Source: Advenella sp048381675 (GTDB lineage: Bacteria; Pseudomonadota; Gammaproteobacteria; Burkholderiales; Burkholderiaceae_B). Taken from it: a DNA stretch of 64,000 bases. The position numbers and the translations under genes are program-made. Position 1 is the first letter of the stretch, and every line of letters begins with the position of its first letter. The DNA is taken from positions 434,001 to 498,000 of the forward strand of contig NZ_JBLWIS010000002.1 of assembly GCF_048381675.1 (NCBI RefSeq), written 5' to 3'. The notes below the pieces were generated by a model. That model worked only from the letters and a program-made list of their open reading frames with translations, searched no databases and was not told the origin of the DNA. Below are positions 33,998 through 42,742 of the stretch, piece by piece.

Positions 33998-34468
33998 TCA
34001 TGCTTTGGCCTTTTTCTGTGCAACATAACGGGCCAGCAGTTTATCCAGCTGATTGGCAAATGCTTTCTGGTCAGCCTGGTTAAACGCTTTAGGGCCACCG
34101 GTTTCAATGCCACTGCTACGCAACTCTTCCATCATGTCGCGAATGGCCAGTCTTTCCCGAATATTTTCTGGTGAATACAGCTCACCGCGCGGATTCAAGG
34201 CGGTTGCTTTTTTATCAATGACTTCGGCAGCCAACGGGATATCGGCCGTGATCACCAAGTCACCTGCCTGTGCCTGTGCAACAATATAGGCATCTGCCAC
34301 ATCAAATCCTCTGGGCACCTGTCGGGCCTGAATAAAAACAGAAGGCGGTACCATTAACATCTGATTCGCCACCAGGGTTGTATGGATTTCCCAGCGCTTG
34401 GCTGCCCGGAACAGAATTTGTTTGATAACAACGGGACAGGCATCAGCATCCACCCAGATTTTCATCAT
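33998..34468 (-). CDS. yaiI: UPF0178 / YaiI-YqxD family protein
   Basis: Small conserved protein (DUF188) with a PIN-like fold predicted for the family. It begins MKIWVDADACPVVIKQILFR and has the family blocks VPRGFDVADAYIVAQAQAGDLVITADIPLAAEVI and ALNPRGELYSPENIRERLAIRDMMEELR, plus GPKAFNQADQKAFANQLDK. Conserved Asp residues (DADACP, FDVADAYIV, TADIPLA) could bind a metal. 156 residues, normal. The biological role of the family is not established. Transcribed alone toward lysS. Confidence 0.9.
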   Translation of the reverse strand: MMKIWVDADACPVVIKQILFRAAKRWEIHTTLVANQMLMVPPSVFIQARQVPRGFDVADAYIVAQAQAGDLVITADIPLAAEVIDKKATALNPRGELYSPENIRERLAIRDMMEELRSSGIETGGPKAFNQADQKAFANQLDKLLARYVAQKKAKA

Positions 34469-34542
34469 TTATTATATTTTTCCACTATTATTGAATTTAA
34501 AAAACGATTGGAGCAGTTTTCCACATCAGGTTTGCGCTACCC

Positions 34543-35301
34543 TTATACGTAATGCATAACCAGCTTATGATTCTGAACCGGTACAATCTCGGCATTCACG
34601 CCAAACAGGCGTTGCAAGTTTTCAGGTGTTATAACATCATTTGGCTTTCCGTGCAGTACCAATTCACCATTTTTCATGCCCATAATGTTGTCCGCATAGG
34701 CCGAGGCATAGTTAATGTCATGCAATACGATAATAATCGTGCGCTTGTACTCATCGGCAATCTGACGCAACAAACCCATTAAATGACGGGCATGGAACAT
34801 ATCCAGATTATTCAAGGGCTCATCCAGTAGCAGGTAATCGGTCGACTGGCAAAAAACCATCGCCACCAAAGCACGTTGCCGTTGCCCGCCCGATAAATCC
34901 GCCACAAACCGTGACGCCAGTTCTGCAAGATTGAACTGCGTCAGGGTTTGTTCCACAATTTCATGATCCTCCAGACCCGGGTTGCCTTTATGGTAAGGAA
35001 ATCGTCCAAACATTAACAGTTCCCGCACGGTAATGCGGCTGGTGATACTATTGTCCTGCCGCATAATAGCCAATTTTTTGGCAATCTCAGCATTGGGTGT
35101 TTTAGACAAGTCTATCCCGTCAAAACTGATACGGCCTGCTTTCAGGGGGGTCAAGCGCGCCATCAGCGATAGCAAGGTTGATTTGCCTGCTCCGTTAGGA
35201 CCAACCAAAGCGGTAATACCCCCTTTTTCAATCGTTGCACATATGTTTTTCAGAATAGGTAAACGGCCCACCTGATAACTGACCTGGTCCAATACAATCA
35301 T
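34543..35301 (-). CDS. Siderophore ABC importer ATPase (YclP/CeuD/FatE type)
   Basis: ATPase of an iron-siderophore importer: Walker A GPNGAGKSTLLSLMARLTPL, Q-loop MRQDN, VRELLMFGRFPYHKGNPG, signature DLSGGQRQRALVAMVFCQ, Walker B YLLLDEPLNNLDMFHA and H-loop IIIVLHDIN. 252 residues. It overlaps the upstream permease gene by 4 bases. The set of genes resembles YclNOPQ/CeuBCDE systems that import catecholate-type siderophores, but the ligand is an inference. Confidence 0.92.
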   Translation of the reverse strand: MIVLDQVSYQVGRLPILKNICATIEKGGITALVGPNGAGKSTLLSLMARLTPLKAGRISFDGIDLSKTPNAEIAKKLAIMRQDNSITSRITVRELLMFGRFPYHKGNPGLEDHEIVEQTLTQFNLAELASRFVADLSGGQRQRALVAMVFCQSTDYLLLDEPLNNLDMFHARHLMGLLRQIADEYKRTIIIVLHDINYASAYADNIMGMKNGELVLHGKPNDVITPENLQRLFGVNAEIVPVQNHKLVMHYV

Positions 35302-36242
35302 AATGCCTTTCTCTTCAAGAGGAATACCAGAAATACAATCCCGCCCAGAAACTCAACCACCACGCTCAGCACGGCTTTCATGCCCAACACATGCTCAAAC
35401 AGCATTTGTCCTGACACCAGACACAAAGCACCCACCAGGAAAGCAGCCGGTATTAATATTGCATGACGGTGCGTTTTCATTAACACATAGGTAATACCCG
35501 ATACCAGCAAACCGAAAAAACTCACCGGGCCTACCAGGGCGGTGGATACCGACACCAGAATGGCAATCAGGAATAAAACAAGCATATTGCAGCGACGGTA
35601 AGAAATACCCAGATTAATGGCATGCTCCCGGCCCAATGCCATGACATCCAGAATGTGTCGCAAGCGCCAGATCACAATACTGACTCCCACAATAAGCACC
35701 AGACTGATCTGCAGCAATGAGGTGTTCACCACGTTGAATTGGGCAAAGCTGGCATTTTGCACCACGGCAAAATCATCGGGATCAATAATCCGCTGGATAA
35801 AACTGGCCAGGCTGCGAAACAACACCCCTAAAATGACACCAACCAGAATCATGCGATATAAATCTCCCGTATTGCTAAAAAGCAATGAAGAAAATATCAG
35901 CAGGGAGGCAATCAGCATGATGCCAATTTCAATCGAGAATTTAAACGAAGGGTCGAGCATAGCGTAGCCAAGCCCGCCGAGCAGCAGCACCAGCGCACTT
36001 TGAATTAATAAATACAGGGAATCAAATCCCATTATGTAAGGCGTTAATATCCGATTCGCCGTGAGTGTCTGGAACAATACCGTGGAAATGGAAATGGCAT
36101 AAGCAACCAGCAACAAGGCAAGCAGTTTGCCGCCACGAAAAGGCAGCACAAAATCCCAGTTGCCTGAACTGTTAACCGTCATGAACAAGGCCATGGATAC
36201 AAGCAGGCCACATGACATTATGATTAGTTTTTTAGCGTACAT
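35298..36242 (-). CDS. Siderophore ABC importer permease 2 (YclO/CeuC/FatC type)
   Basis: FecCD-family inner-membrane permease, 314 residues, with about nine hydrophobic segments. Recognisable parts are LLALLLVAYAISISTVLFQTLTANRILTPYIMGFDSLYLLIQ, ALGREHAINLGISYRRCNML (the coupling segment that contacts the ATPase) and VGPVSFFGLLVSGITYVLMKTHRH. It overlaps permease 1 by 11 bases and the ATPase gene by 4 bases. Confidence 0.92.
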   Translation of the reverse strand: MYAKKLIIMSCGLLVSMALFMTVNSSGNWDFVLPFRGGKLLALLLVAYAISISTVLFQTLTANRILTPYIMGFDSLYLLIQSALVLLLGGLGYAMLDPSFKFSIEIGIMLIASLLIFSSLLFSNTGDLYRMILVGVILGVLFRSLASFIQRIIDPDDFAVVQNASFAQFNVVNTSLLQISLVLIVGVSIVIWRLRHILDVMALGREHAINLGISYRRCNMLVLFLIAILVSVSTALVGPVSFFGLLVSGITYVLMKTHRHAILIPAAFLVGALCLVSGQMLFEHVLGMKAVLSVVVEFLGGIVFLVFLLKRKAL

Positions 36243-37185
36243 GAGCGGGCTTTACAAATAGCAGATAAAGGAAAACCAGTGTGCCCACAATACCAATAAT
36301 GGTGCCTACCGGAATTTCATACGGGTAATTGGCCAGTCGCCCGATTAAATCGCAGGCCAGAACAAGACCTGCCCCCAAAATGGCTATCCATGGCAAGGTA
36401 ACGCGCAGATTATCGCCCATCAGGCGGCTGATAATGTTGGGAACCACCAGGCCAATAAACGGAATCGCACCTACCGTGACGACCACAATGGCTGTAATAA
36501 TGGCCACAATACCCAAACCAATAGTAACAATGGTGCCATAATCCAAACCCAGATTGGTGCTCATTTCCTTACCAAGGCCTGCAATCGTAAATTGGTTGGC
36601 AAATAGATAGGCAATCACACCCAGGATACCGGTCAGCCACAGCAGCTCATAACGCCCTGCCAGTACACTGGAAAAGTCACCGTTGATCCAGGCGGCCAGG
36701 AACTGCATCATATCCATTTCGAAGGCAATGAATGTAGCCACCGCCCCAATCACACCGCCATAAATGATACCCAGCAACGGTATCATCAAGTACGCAGTAG
36801 GCGGCAAACGACGGGCTATCAGCATGAATCCATATAAACCGATCAGGGCCGTGATACAGGAAACCAGCATTTTAAACATCAGCGAAGCACCGGGATACAG
36901 TAAAGTAACGGCAATAAGCCCCAGTGTTGCACTTTGCGTGGTCCCCACCATAGACGGCTCAACAAAGCGGTTTTTCATGATCATTTGCATGATCAGACCG
37001 GCAATGGACATGGATGCCCCGGTAAGGATAATAGCCAGGGTACGGGGAAAACGGCTGGTGAGAAAAACGTTTAATGCCTGCGGATCATTGAATAATGATC
37101 CCAGGCTAACATCACTGACGCCAACAAACAAACTGGCCACCACCAGAAATAAAATAGTGGCCAGTACAAGAATTTTTAATTTCAT
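36232..37185 (-). CDS. Siderophore ABC importer permease 1 (YclN/CeuB/FatD type)
   Basis: FecCD-family permease, 317 residues. LTSRFPRTLAIILTGASMSIAGLIMQMIMKNRFVEPSMVG is the typical first conserved block. GLGKEMSTNLGLDYGTIVTIGLGIVAI holds the ATPase-coupling EAA-like loop. VGAIPFIGLVVPNIISRLMGDNLRVTLPW and IPVGTIIGIVGTLVFLYLL close the protein. It starts 17 bases after the binding-protein gene. Confidence 0.92.
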   Translation of the reverse strand: MKLKILVLATILFLVVASLFVGVSDVSLGSLFNDPQALNVFLTSRFPRTLAIILTGASMSIAGLIMQMIMKNRFVEPSMVGTTQSATLGLIAVTLLYPGASLMFKMLVSCITALIGLYGFMLIARRLPPTAYLMIPLLGIIYGGVIGAVATFIAFEMDMMQFLAAWINGDFSSVLAGRYELLWLTGILGVIAYLFANQFTIAGLGKEMSTNLGLDYGTIVTIGLGIVAIITAIVVVTVGAIPFIGLVVPNIISRLMGDNLRVTLPWIAILGAGLVLACDLIGRLANYPYEIPVGTIIGIVGTLVFLYLLFVKPAHVR

Positions 37186-37202
37186 GCTGAAGATTCAGGA
37201 GT

Positions 37203-38105
37203 TTATTTGCTAGCCGTGAAGGCTTTGGTCAACAACTCGAGTTCAGCCATAAGCTGATGATAACCGCCAGAAGCAAGATATGAAGAAGCATCCAGATAAA
37301 TGACCTGGTTCTTGCTAAAAGCGGTTGTGTTTTTCAGCAAGGGATTGTCCAGCACCACTTTGGCATTCTCACCTTTGGCATTAATGGCAGAGGTGCGATC
37401 CATGACAATAATCCAGTCCGGGTTGAGTTTTTGAATAAATTCAAAAGAAACAGGCTGACCATGCGTTGCATCATTCTTGTTTAAATCAGCCGGTTCAATC
37501 CCAATCTCGTTAAACAAATAACCAAACCGGGACTCGGCACCAAACGAGGCGATTTTTGGACCATTAACCATAATCATCAAGGCCTTACCCTTGCCTTTGA
37601 CCGCTTCCTGCGTCTGCTTCAGGGCATTTTCAAGATTGGCAATTAATGTTGCCGCCTCATCTTCTTTGTTGAAGATTTTTCCGTAGGTAACGATACGATC
37701 AAAACCTTGTTTAAAAGCTTCCTTGCCATTCAGGGTCATGTCCACCGTTGGGCCCACTTTGGAAAGTACGTCATAATTGGGGGCCATGCGGCCACCAATC
37801 ACAATCAGATCTGGCCTCATAGCATTCAAAGCTTCAAGGTCTGGATCTTTGACAGTGCCAATATGTACATCTGCTTTTTCAGACATATCGGCAAGGTAAT
37901 CCACATAGACATCCTTGATGACGCCTTTGGGCTGTATACCCAAAGCCTTCAAGCTATCCAGCGCAGCAATATCGTAGACAGCCAGCGACTGAACCTGTTC
38001 AGGAACCTTAACAGCACCACGGGTAGTTTCCACTTCAGCGGCATGCGCAAATGAAAAAGCGGCGCTTGCCAGACAGACAAAAGATTTAAGAAAAAACGAT
38101 TTCAT
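37203..38105 (-). CDS. Periplasmic siderophore-binding protein (YclQ/CeuE/FatB type)
   Basis: Class III solute-binding protein. The signal peptide is MKSFFLKSFVCLASAAFSFA then HA, cleaved before AEVETTRG; there is no lipobox, so it is soluble in the periplasm. The two lobes show VPEQVQSLAVYDIAALDSLKALGI and RPDLIVIGGRMAPNYDVLSKVGPTVDM, and ESRFGYLFNEIGIEPAD, LNPDWIIVMDRTSA and SSYLASGGYHQLMAELELL in the second. The start ATG at 38103-38105 follows GGTGA; a longer frame upstream is not family-like. First gene of the importer operon, behind a Fur-like box. No outer-membrane receptor or siderophore synthesis gene is nearby. Confidence 0.92.
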   Translation of the reverse strand: MKSFFLKSFVCLASAAFSFAHAAEVETTRGAVKVPEQVQSLAVYDIAALDSLKALGIQPKGVIKDVYVDYLADMSEKADVHIGTVKDPDLEALNAMRPDLIVIGGRMAPNYDVLSKVGPTVDMTLNGKEAFKQGFDRIVTYGKIFNKEDEAATLIANLENALKQTQEAVKGKGKALMIMVNGPKIASFGAESRFGYLFNEIGIEPADLNKNDATHGQPVSFEFIQKLNPDWIIVMDRTSAINAKGENAKVVLDNPLLKNTTAFSKNQVIYLDASSYLASGGYHQLMAELELLTKAFTASK

Positions 38106-38240
38106 GTGTTCACCGATGAAAAAAATCTTAATCACAACACATAAGATTTCTTTATCAGACCAAGGCGCAACAAGAAAATCGGCAACAGGCTTGCAGTGAA
38201 ACCATATGCTGTGAGACATTATCAACGCATAAATAAATGC

Positions 38241-38273
38241 GAATTATTCTCATTATTATCTTATTTTTTGCAA
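38241..38273 (-). promoter_or_regulatory. Fur-box promoter of the siderophore importer operon
   Basis: On the minus strand, GATAATAATGAGAATAATTC (38241-38260) fits the Fur hexamer pattern GATAAT-x-ATTATC-like arrays. It overlaps the -10 of a possible promoter with TTGCAA (38268-38273) and AGAATA (38245-38250) separated by 17 bases. Iron repression by Fur is inferred from this match and from the operon's role. Confidence 0.7.
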
Positions 38274-38376
38274 TAAGTGACAAGCAAAAAATGAATAATG
38301 TTTCATCTTTAATGAGTTCATTACAATCTTTCAGGGAAAATGACCTAGCTTATTTCAGGCCTGGCTGAAACAACAC

Positions 38377-39237
38377 TTACGGCTGAAAAGCCCCCAAGAA
38401 AATGGCCGGGTCTACCCGGCTATCATTAAGACTCACGTTCCAATGCAAATGTGGACCGGTAGAGCGGCCTGTTGTGCCCACCTTTCCGAGCTGCTCGCCT
38501 CTTTTAATGGTTTGTCCTTTTTTAACATCAATGGCTGACAAGTGACAATACATGGTGACCATGCCCTGCCCATGGTCGATAAAAACCGTTTTACCATTGA
38601 AATAATAATCATCAACAATCGTCACCACCCCATCCGCAGGCGCTTTCACCGGTGTACCGCTTGGTACGGCGATGTCCAGTCCGGAATGAGGATTACGCTC
38701 TTGCCCGTTAAAAAAACGACGCAGGCCAAAGGGACTTGAATAGCGACCTCCCTCTACCGGACGATCAAGAACAATATTGCTGGGCGTTGCATGCCTGAAG
38801 TTGGCGTAGGCATTGGTTTGTGCCGCCAACTCCCGCTTGATGCGGTCCAGATGCTCTTCGGAAGGCGTGACATATTTATTTGACTTCAGCTTGATGTGCT
38901 GCTCTTTATACTTTTTTGGCTGAATCTGAAAAGCCACCTTTTGAGCACCGGTTGGCGTTTTGACCTGAAGCTGCGCAACACCCGTTTTGCTTTTAAGTGG
39001 AATACCAACTATCGCCAAATACTCGGATGTATTACCATTCGAAACCACCATGACCGGCTTGTTCAAATAGCTGACCTTTGGCGCCTGGCTATGTTCGCCA
39101 AGACTAACCACGGCCACGCCGCCAGGAACAGGTTTATGCAGTTTGTCCTTGACATAACTGTTGGCAAAAGCAAGGCCAGACATGAAAAAAAGCATGACCC
39201 CCCCAATTATTCCAATTGTTGATTTCATGCTTTTCAC
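38377..39237 (-). CDS. Periplasmic M23-family peptidoglycan peptidase
   Basis: LytM-type metallopeptidase with signal peptide (STIGIIGGVMLFFMSGLAFA). Zinc and catalytic motifs are HSGLDIAVPSGTPVKAPADG (HxxxD), MVTMYCHLS (HxS-like) and TGPHLHWNVS (HxH). The N-terminal half (about 25-130) is an IgD-like domain found in this subfamily. The preferred start is a GTG at 39235-39237, which has AAGGA six bases upstream; the ATG nine bases later lacks one. It probably cleaves peptide cross-links of the cell wall, or regulates amidases if the triad were incomplete; all ligands appear intact. Next to fdx but separated by only 18 bases, so possibly read through from isc. Confidence 0.9.
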   Translation of the reverse strand: MKSMKSTIGIIGGVMLFFMSGLAFANSYVKDKLHKPVPGGVAVVSLGEHSQAPKVSYLNKPVMVVSNGNTSEYLAIVGIPLKSKTGVAQLQVKTPTGAQKVAFQIQPKKYKEQHIKLKSNKYVTPSEEHLDRIKRELAAQTNAYANFRHATPSNIVLDRPVEGGRYSSPFGLRRFFNGQERNPHSGLDIAVPSGTPVKAPADGVVTIVDDYYFNGKTVFIDHGQGMVTMYCHLSAIDVKKGQTIKRGEQLGKVGTTGRSTGPHLHWNVSLNDSRVDPAIFLGAFQP

Positions 39238-39255
39238 ACGGCTTCCTTGCTGTAT

Positions 39256-39597
39256 TTAGTGATTTTCTTTAGCGTGGTTAATGGTATATTTCGGGATCTC
39301 GATGACCAGGTCCTTATCGGCAATTTTAGCCTGGCAAGACAAACGGGAAGTGGATTTCAATCCCCATGCCCTGTCCAGCAAATCCTCTTCATCATCAGAA
39401 GCATCTTCAAGAGAAGAAAAACCTTCCTTGATCACCACGTGGCAAGTAGTACAGGCACATGATAATTCACAGGCATGTTCAATTTCGACATGATTGTCCA
39501 ACAAGACACGGCAGATGGATTCCCCAACTGGTGCATTTTCAATCACAGCCCCCTCGGGACACAGTGACTCATGCGGCAATATGGTTATCTTTGGCAT
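39256..39597 (-). CDS. fdx: ISC-type [2Fe-2S] ferredoxin
   Basis: Electron donor for iron-sulfur cluster assembly. The Cys ligands read IEHACELSCACTTCHVV (C-x5-C-x2-C) plus SRLSCQAKI. An acidic patch SDDEEDLLDRAWGL is typical for adrenodoxin-like Fdx. 113 residues. Last isc gene, 11 bases after hscA. No iscX follows. Confidence 0.95.
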   Translation of the reverse strand: MPKITILPHESLCPEGAVIENAPVGESICRVLLDNHVEIEHACELSCACTTCHVVIKEGFSSLEDASDDEEDLLDRAWGLKSTSRLSCQAKIADKDLVIEIPKYTINHAKENH

Positions 39598-39608
39598 TTA
39601 TATTCCAA

Positions 39609-41471
39609 TTATGCTATTTGATCTAAAGTTTTACCTGAAAGCGCCTGGCGGATGCTGCGATCCATGCGACGGGCTGCAAAATCATCGGTAGCCTGTGACA
39701 AAGTCAGGACGGCACCACGAATATCATCGGTAGAACCACTCTCAGACAAGATGACTGTTTCCTTCATAAGCTGCTGGATTTCCAGCAATTCGGCGGCTTC
39801 CAGCAAATCACCATCTTTCTTGATGGCCGCTTCAATGGATTCCACCAATTGCCGTGCTTCAACCTGCTGCTCGCGGTGCATCCGCATCTTGGCATCTTCA
39901 TCAGACTTTTCAACGCTATCGCGCAACATTGAAGAGATTTCATCATCAGACAGGCCATAGGAAGGCTTGACCGTAACCGCCGCTTCGATACCCGTGCTTT
40001 GCTCGCGGGCAGTAACACTGAGCAAGCCATCGGCATCTACCTGGAAAGTAACCCGGATGCGTGCGGCACCGGCCACCATGGGCGGAATGCCACGCAACTC
40101 AAAACGGGCCAATGACCGGCAATGATTCACCAATTCGCGCTCACCCTGGACAACATGCACACTCATGGCGGTTTGGCCATCCTTGAAGGTGGTGAATTCC
40201 TGGGCGCGGGCAACGGGAATAGTGCTGTTACGCGGAATGACTTTCTCTACCAGGCCACCCATGGTTTCAAGGCCTAATGACAAGGGGGTGACATCAAGCA
40301 ACAGCCAATCGTCACCAACACCACGATTACCGGCCAGCAAATTGGCCTGCAAGGCGGCACCAAGCGCCACCACTTCGTCGGGGTTAAGGTTAACCAAAGG
40401 TTCCTGTTTAAAGAAATCAGCCACCATGGCGCGAATTAACGGCATGCGAGTGGCACCACCCACCATGACGACCCCTTTGATCTCCGATACGTCGAGCGAG
40501 GCATCTTTCAGGGTCTGTTTCACCCGGTCAAGAGAACGGTTTACCAGGTCTTTGGCAATATTCTCAAAATGATTGCGAGGGAAATTCTGGTCTATATGCA
40601 AGCCATCAGACAAAGCTATCTGGAATACGGCGCGCGGATGGTCGGTCAGTTTTTCACGAACCTGCTTGGCCAATGTTCGCAAAGCACGTTTGTCGCTTGC
40701 ATTTAAATTGCTTTTATCATGATGCTTCATGATGTCATTGATGATCAATTCATCAAAGTCATCGCCACCCAGTTGGGTATCGCCACTAGTGGCAATTACC
40801 TCAAAGACACCCTTGCTTAGCTTGAGGATGGAGATATCAAATGTCCCACCGCCCAGATCATAAACCGCATAAATTCCTTCTGCGGCATTATCCAGACCAT
40901 AAGCAATCGCGGCTGCCGTTGGCTCATTGATAAGACGCAGGACATTCAAACCGGCCAGACGGGCGGCATCGCGGGTGGCCTGACGCTGGGCATCATCAAA
41001 ATAAGCAGGCACGGTAATAACAGCCCCTACCAGTTCATCACCCAGGACATCTTCAGCCTGCTGTCGCAATTTGGCCAGAATCTGCGCCGATACCTCGACT
41101 GGACTGACTGGCCCCTGAACCGTACCAAGACGAACCATACCCGGCTCGTCGATAAGTTCATAAGGCAGCGTGTAAGCGGAGGCTTCAGCAAATGAGCGAC
41201 CCATCAGACGCTTGACAGAAACAATAGTATTCAACGGGTCCGAATTCTGCTTTCTGACTGCAACGTGTCCAATTTCAACATCACCATTCTGCAGATAGCG
41301 CACTACAGAAGGCAATAGCTTTTTTCCGTTTTGGTCGGTCAGGATTTCGGCAATACTGTTACGCACCGACGCAACCAGAGAATGGGTAGTACCCAAGTCT
41401 ATGCCAACTGCCAAACGGCGTTGATGCGGCGCCGGTGACGCGCCTGGTTCTGAAATTTGTAAGAGGGCCAT
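39609..41471 (-). CDS. hscA: Fe-S chaperone HscA (Hsp70 type)
   Basis: Specialised Hsp70 that, with HscB, acts on IscU to promote cluster transfer. The nucleotide-binding domain shows VGIDLGTTHSLVASV, YFDDAQRQATRDAARLAGL, INEPTAAAIAYGLD, YDLGGGTFDISIL and VVMVGGATRMPLIR. The substrate-binding domain starts near LLLDVTPLSLGLETMGG. 620 residues, typical for HscA and shorter than DnaK. Between hscB and fdx. Confidence 0.95.
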   Translation of the reverse strand: MALLQISEPGASPAPHQRRLAVGIDLGTTHSLVASVRNSIAEILTDQNGKKLLPSVVRYLQNGDVEIGHVAVRKQNSDPLNTIVSVKRLMGRSFAEASAYTLPYELIDEPGMVRLGTVQGPVSPVEVSAQILAKLRQQAEDVLGDELVGAVITVPAYFDDAQRQATRDAARLAGLNVLRLINEPTAAAIAYGLDNAAEGIYAVYDLGGGTFDISILKLSKGVFEVIATSGDTQLGGDDFDELIINDIMKHHDKSNLNASDKRALRTLAKQVREKLTDHPRAVFQIALSDGLHIDQNFPRNHFENIAKDLVNRSLDRVKQTLKDASLDVSEIKGVVMVGGATRMPLIRAMVADFFKQEPLVNLNPDEVVALGAALQANLLAGNRGVGDDWLLLDVTPLSLGLETMGGLVEKVIPRNSTIPVARAQEFTTFKDGQTAMSVHVVQGERELVNHCRSLARFELRGIPPMVAGAARIRVTFQVDADGLLSVTAREQSTGIEAAVTVKPSYGLSDDEISSMLRDSVEKSDEDAKMRMHREQQVEARQLVESIEAAIKKDGDLLEAAELLEIQQLMKETVILSESGSTDDIRGAVLTLSQATDDFAARRMDRSIRQALSGKTLDQIA

Positions 41472-41500
41472 ATTGTACTTCGTAATTAATAAGTTAAAGT

Positions 41501-42001
41501 TTAAAGTGCCTTAACTTCCTGATGCATTTTATTGACAAACATCCACTCGCGAACCCTTTTGGTTGCGCTCGCGTAATCTTGCCGTACATCAATTAAATTT
41601 TTCATTTCATCAAACAGCTCAGCCTGTTTTGCCTTGATTTCCTGCAGTAGCTCGTCAACCCCGTTGTGCTGCGGATCAGCGCGAACATCATCAAGCTGTT
41701 CACGCCATTGCATCTGGGTCATCAAGAACTCGGTACTCATTGCCGTGTTGCTTTCTGCCTGAATGGGAAAATCTTCCAGTTCACACATATACGCGGCACG
41801 GCTTAACGGGTTTTTAAGGGTTTGGTAGGCATCGTTGATACGGGAAGCCCACTGTACCGCAACCCGTTTTTCGGCTGCTGAAGCGGTGGCAAAACGATCC
41901 GGGTGAACCCGGGACGAAGCCTGTTTCCAGGCCTGTTCCAGGACATCGACGGAAAGGTCAAACCGCTTGGGCAAATTCAATAAGCTGAAATGATTATCCA
42001 A
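41501..42001 (-). CDS. hscB: Fe-S co-chaperone HscB (J protein)
   Basis: J-domain partner of HscA that brings IscU. It begins MDNHFSLLNLPKRFDLSVDV with the HPD motif at 33-35 (SRVHPDRFA), then RAAYMCELEDFPIQAES and a C-terminal three-helix domain that binds IscU. 166 residues. Gene order iscA-hscB-hscA is canonical. Confidence 0.94.
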   Translation of the reverse strand: MDNHFSLLNLPKRFDLSVDVLEQAWKQASSRVHPDRFATASAAEKRVAVQWASRINDAYQTLKNPLSRAAYMCELEDFPIQAESNTAMSTEFLMTQMQWREQLDDVRADPQHNGVDELLQEIKAKQAELFDEMKNLIDVRQDYASATKRVREWMFVNKMHQEVKAL

Positions 42002-42012
42002 AGAAGTTCTAC

Positions 42013-42336
42013 CTATACCGTGAATGATTCACCACAACCGCAACTGGCTTTCTCGTTGGGATTTGAAAACTTGAATCCTTCATTCAAACCCTCACGCGCG
42101 TAGTCCAGTTCGGTGCCGTCAATATAAGCCAGGCTTTTCGGATCGACAAAAATTTTCACACCAAAACTCTCGAACAGAACATCTGCATCATCAGGAGTAT
42201 CAACATATTCAAGCTTGTATGCCATGCCTGAACAACCTGTTGTTCTTACACCCAGGCGCAGGCCAACGCCCTTGCCTCTTCTATTCAGGTAGTCCTGAAT
42301 GTGATTTGCCGCTTTTTGAGTTAATGTAATTGCCAT
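42013..42336 (-). CDS. iscA: A-type Fe-S carrier IscA
   Basis: Carrier of iron or Fe-S clusters. The three conserved Cys are visible in TTGCSGMAY and at the end SCGCGESF. The FESFGVKIFVDPKSL segment is typical. 107 residues. Three bases separate it from iscU. Confidence 0.95.
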   Translation of the reverse strand: MAITLTQKAANHIQDYLNRRGKGVGLRLGVRTTGCSGMAYKLEYVDTPDDADVLFESFGVKIFVDPKSLAYIDGTELDYAREGLNEGFKFSNPNEKASCGCGESFTV

Positions 42337-42338
42337 AA

Positions 42339-42722
42339 TCAGCTCGAATGTTTTTCCTTGTAATCCTGTACGGCTGCCTTGATAGCATCCTCAGCCAGAA
42401 TTGAACAGTGAATTTTTACCGGTGGCAAAGCCAATTCTTCCGCAATTTGTGTATTACGGATGTCCAATGCCTGATCAAGCGTTTTGCCCTTGACCCATTC
42501 GGTGACCAGAGAACTGGAAGCAATGGCTGATCCACAACCATAGGTTTTAAATTTAGCATCTTCAATAACGCCTTCTTTATTAACCCTGATTTGCAGTTTC
42601 ATTACATCACCACAGGCAGGTGCACCCACCATACCGGTACCAACCGCCTCATCGTTCTTATCAAAAGAACCCACATTACGCGGATTTTCATAGTGGTCTA
42701 ATACTTTGTTACTGTAAGCCAT
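42339..42722 (-). CDS. iscU: Fe-S scaffold protein IscU
   Basis: Scaffold on which [2Fe-2S] clusters are built. Cluster ligands are in APACGDVM (Cys, Asp), TYGCGSAIASSS (Cys) and HCSILAEDA (His, Cys). The LPPVK motif recognised by HscA is present as LALPPVKIHC. 127 residues, full length. Confidence 0.96.
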   Translation of the reverse strand: MAYSNKVLDHYENPRNVGSFDKNDEAVGTGMVGAPACGDVMKLQIRVNKEGVIEDAKFKTYGCGSAIASSSLVTEWVKGKTLDQALDIRNTQIAEELALPPVKIHCSILAEDAIKAAVQDYKEKHSS

Positions 42723-42742
42723 GATAATACTCCTGCTTTAAA

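Noticed and set aside
37203..38225. Long form of the siderophore-binding protein starting at 38225
   Set aside because: The extra 40 residues precede a perfect signal peptide and run into the promoter and Fur-box region; the ATG at 38105 has a ribosome site.
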